Below, in pieces: positions 6,399-6,680 of a stretch of DNA of 6,680 nucleotides. The notes under the pieces were generated by a model that was not told the DNA's origin, searched no databases, and saw only the letters and a program-made list of their open reading frames with translations. Both the position numbers and the translations under genes were made by a program. This DNA comes from Flavobacteriales bacterium UBA2619 (lineage in GTDB: Bacteria > Bacteroidota > Bacteroidia > Flavobacteriales_D > Sanyastnellaceae): positions 1 to 6,680 of the forward strand of contig DDJR01000034.1 in assembly GCA_002339135.1 (NCBI GenBank), written 5' to 3'. The stretch's first letter is position 1. Each line of letters opens with the position of its first letter.

Positions 6399-6435
6399 AT
6401 CGAAATAAACCAAATTTTAGCTGGTTTATTTCGAT
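6399..6435. repeat. Perfect 14-bp inverted repeat, possible operator or leader hairpin
   Basis: ATCGAAATAAACCA (6399-6412) and TGGTTTATTTCGAT (6422-6435) are exact reverse complements around a 9-nt loop. The left arm begins 24 bp upstream of the TlpA-like start. The flanking genes diverge, so a terminator is not expected, and no T-run follows on either strand. It could be the dyad of a dimeric regulator over the promoter, or a hairpin in the mRNA leader. Confidence 0.85.
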
Positions 6436-6540
6436 TACGAACTAAATCGTTTTACAATGTTTTAATAGTTAGCTCATAAACAAACAGTTGAGAAATTGTG
6501 ATGTTTAACAAAATTAAAGACTATTTAATCCACATGAATC

Positions 6541-6571
6541 TTAGTCTGTGAATTTCACTGATGTACTTTTA
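6541..6571 (+). promoter_or_regulatory. Putative promoter of the right-edge secreted protein gene
   Basis: TTA at 6541-6543 (one mismatch to TTG), a 20-bp spacer and TACTTTTA at 6564-6571 (last base differs from TAnnTTTG). The ATG at 6592 is 20 bp further on, a spacing close to that of the other promoters called here. Both boxes are imperfect. Confidence 0.35.
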
Positions 6572-6591
6572 CAGACCACAACTTTTGAATC

Positions 6592-6680
6592 ATGTACGCA
6601 CGTCTTATTATCTCCTCTTTTCTATTGTCCTATTCTCTAGGAACCTCAGCCCAAACTCCTTGTATTGATGGTATGGCGGG
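6592..6680 (+). CDS. Secreted protein, N-terminal fragment cut by the window edge
   Basis: Twenty-nine codons are visible before the window ends. The translation starts MYARLIISSFLLSYSLGTSAQ and continues TPCIDGMAG. This is a good signal peptide: a basic residue at 4, a hydrophobic core at about 5-17, and likely cleavage after TSA, before QTPC. The mature start, QTPCxxGxAG, reminds me of Bacteroidota 'choice-of-anchor B' surface proteins, but so few residues make that tentative. It is transcribed divergently from the TlpA-like lipoprotein gene. The reading frame is open to the edge. Confidence 0.65.
   Translation, partial: MYARLIISSFLLSYSLGTSAQTPCIDGMA

Larger units (their letters stand above)
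6376..6591. other. Divergent intergenic region
   Basis: This 216-bp AT-rich gap lies between the minus-strand TlpA-like gene and the plus-strand secreted protein gene. It contains the 14-bp inverted repeat and a promoter-like element for the rightward gene. I find no exact TAnnTTTG element for the leftward gene. The nearest, TAACTTTC read on the minus strand at 6380-6387, is only 4 bp from the ATG. No small gene is evident. Confidence 0.6.

Noticed and set aside
1..6680. Mobile element, CRISPR array, tRNA or rRNA
   Set aside because: I found no transposase or integrase motif, no regularly spaced repeats with unique spacers, no tRNA-like cloverleaf and no rRNA sequence.

Overview
The window looks like a chromosome segment of a member of the Bacteroidota, most likely a marine or aquatic Flavobacteriales. 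Two large secreted proteins end in type A sorting domains of the type IX secretion system (YPNP motif, then a GxYxL-type terminal strand). Several upstream regions carry TTG/TAnnTTTG-like promoter elements in place of the classical -35/-10 pair. A TlpA-like lipoprotein with a Bacteroidota-style N-terminal domain is present. Coding DNA is moderately AT-rich and the gaps are strongly AT-rich. Genus cannot be read from the sequence.

Layout, left to right. (1) 132-1154, minus: a multi-pass membrane protein of the YdjM/DUF457 putative metal-dependent hydrolase family. (2) 1155-1340: a divergent intergenic region with promoter-like elements on both strands and an 11-bp direct repeat. (3) 1341-2687, plus: a secreted protein with two tandem Cys-containing beta-sandwich-like modules and a T9SS sorting domain. 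It is followed by three 11-bp tandem repeats and a strong intrinsic terminator. (4) 2927-3355, plus: a small cyclophilin-type peptidyl-prolyl isomerase with its own near-consensus promoter. (5) 3356-3674: a gap with no convincing gene. (6) 3675-4088, plus: methionine-R-sulfoxide reductase MsrB. (7) 4155-5315, minus, convergent to msrB: a secreted six-bladed Kelch-type propeller with a T9SS sorting domain. (8) 5353-6375, minus, 37 bp upstream of the Kelch gene: a TlpA-like thioredoxin-fold lipoprotein. (9) 6376-6591: a divergent intergenic region with a perfect 14-bp inverted repeat. (10) 6592 to the window edge, plus: the start of another secreted protein.

The genes fall into two loose themes. 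One is extracytoplasmic protein quality and redox: TlpA-like oxidoreductase, MsrB, and possibly the cyclophilin, though that one has no signal peptide and should be cytoplasmic. The other is T9SS-exported surface or secreted proteins. Only the TlpA-like/Kelch pair looks like a possible operon; the rest appear to be separate units. I see no mobile element, CRISPR array, tRNA, rRNA or defence island, and no clearly new multi-gene system. The most interesting signals are the 14-bp inverted repeat, the promoter inside the longest cyclophilin reading frame, and the correlated gain of two cysteines in the second module of the T9SS protein.
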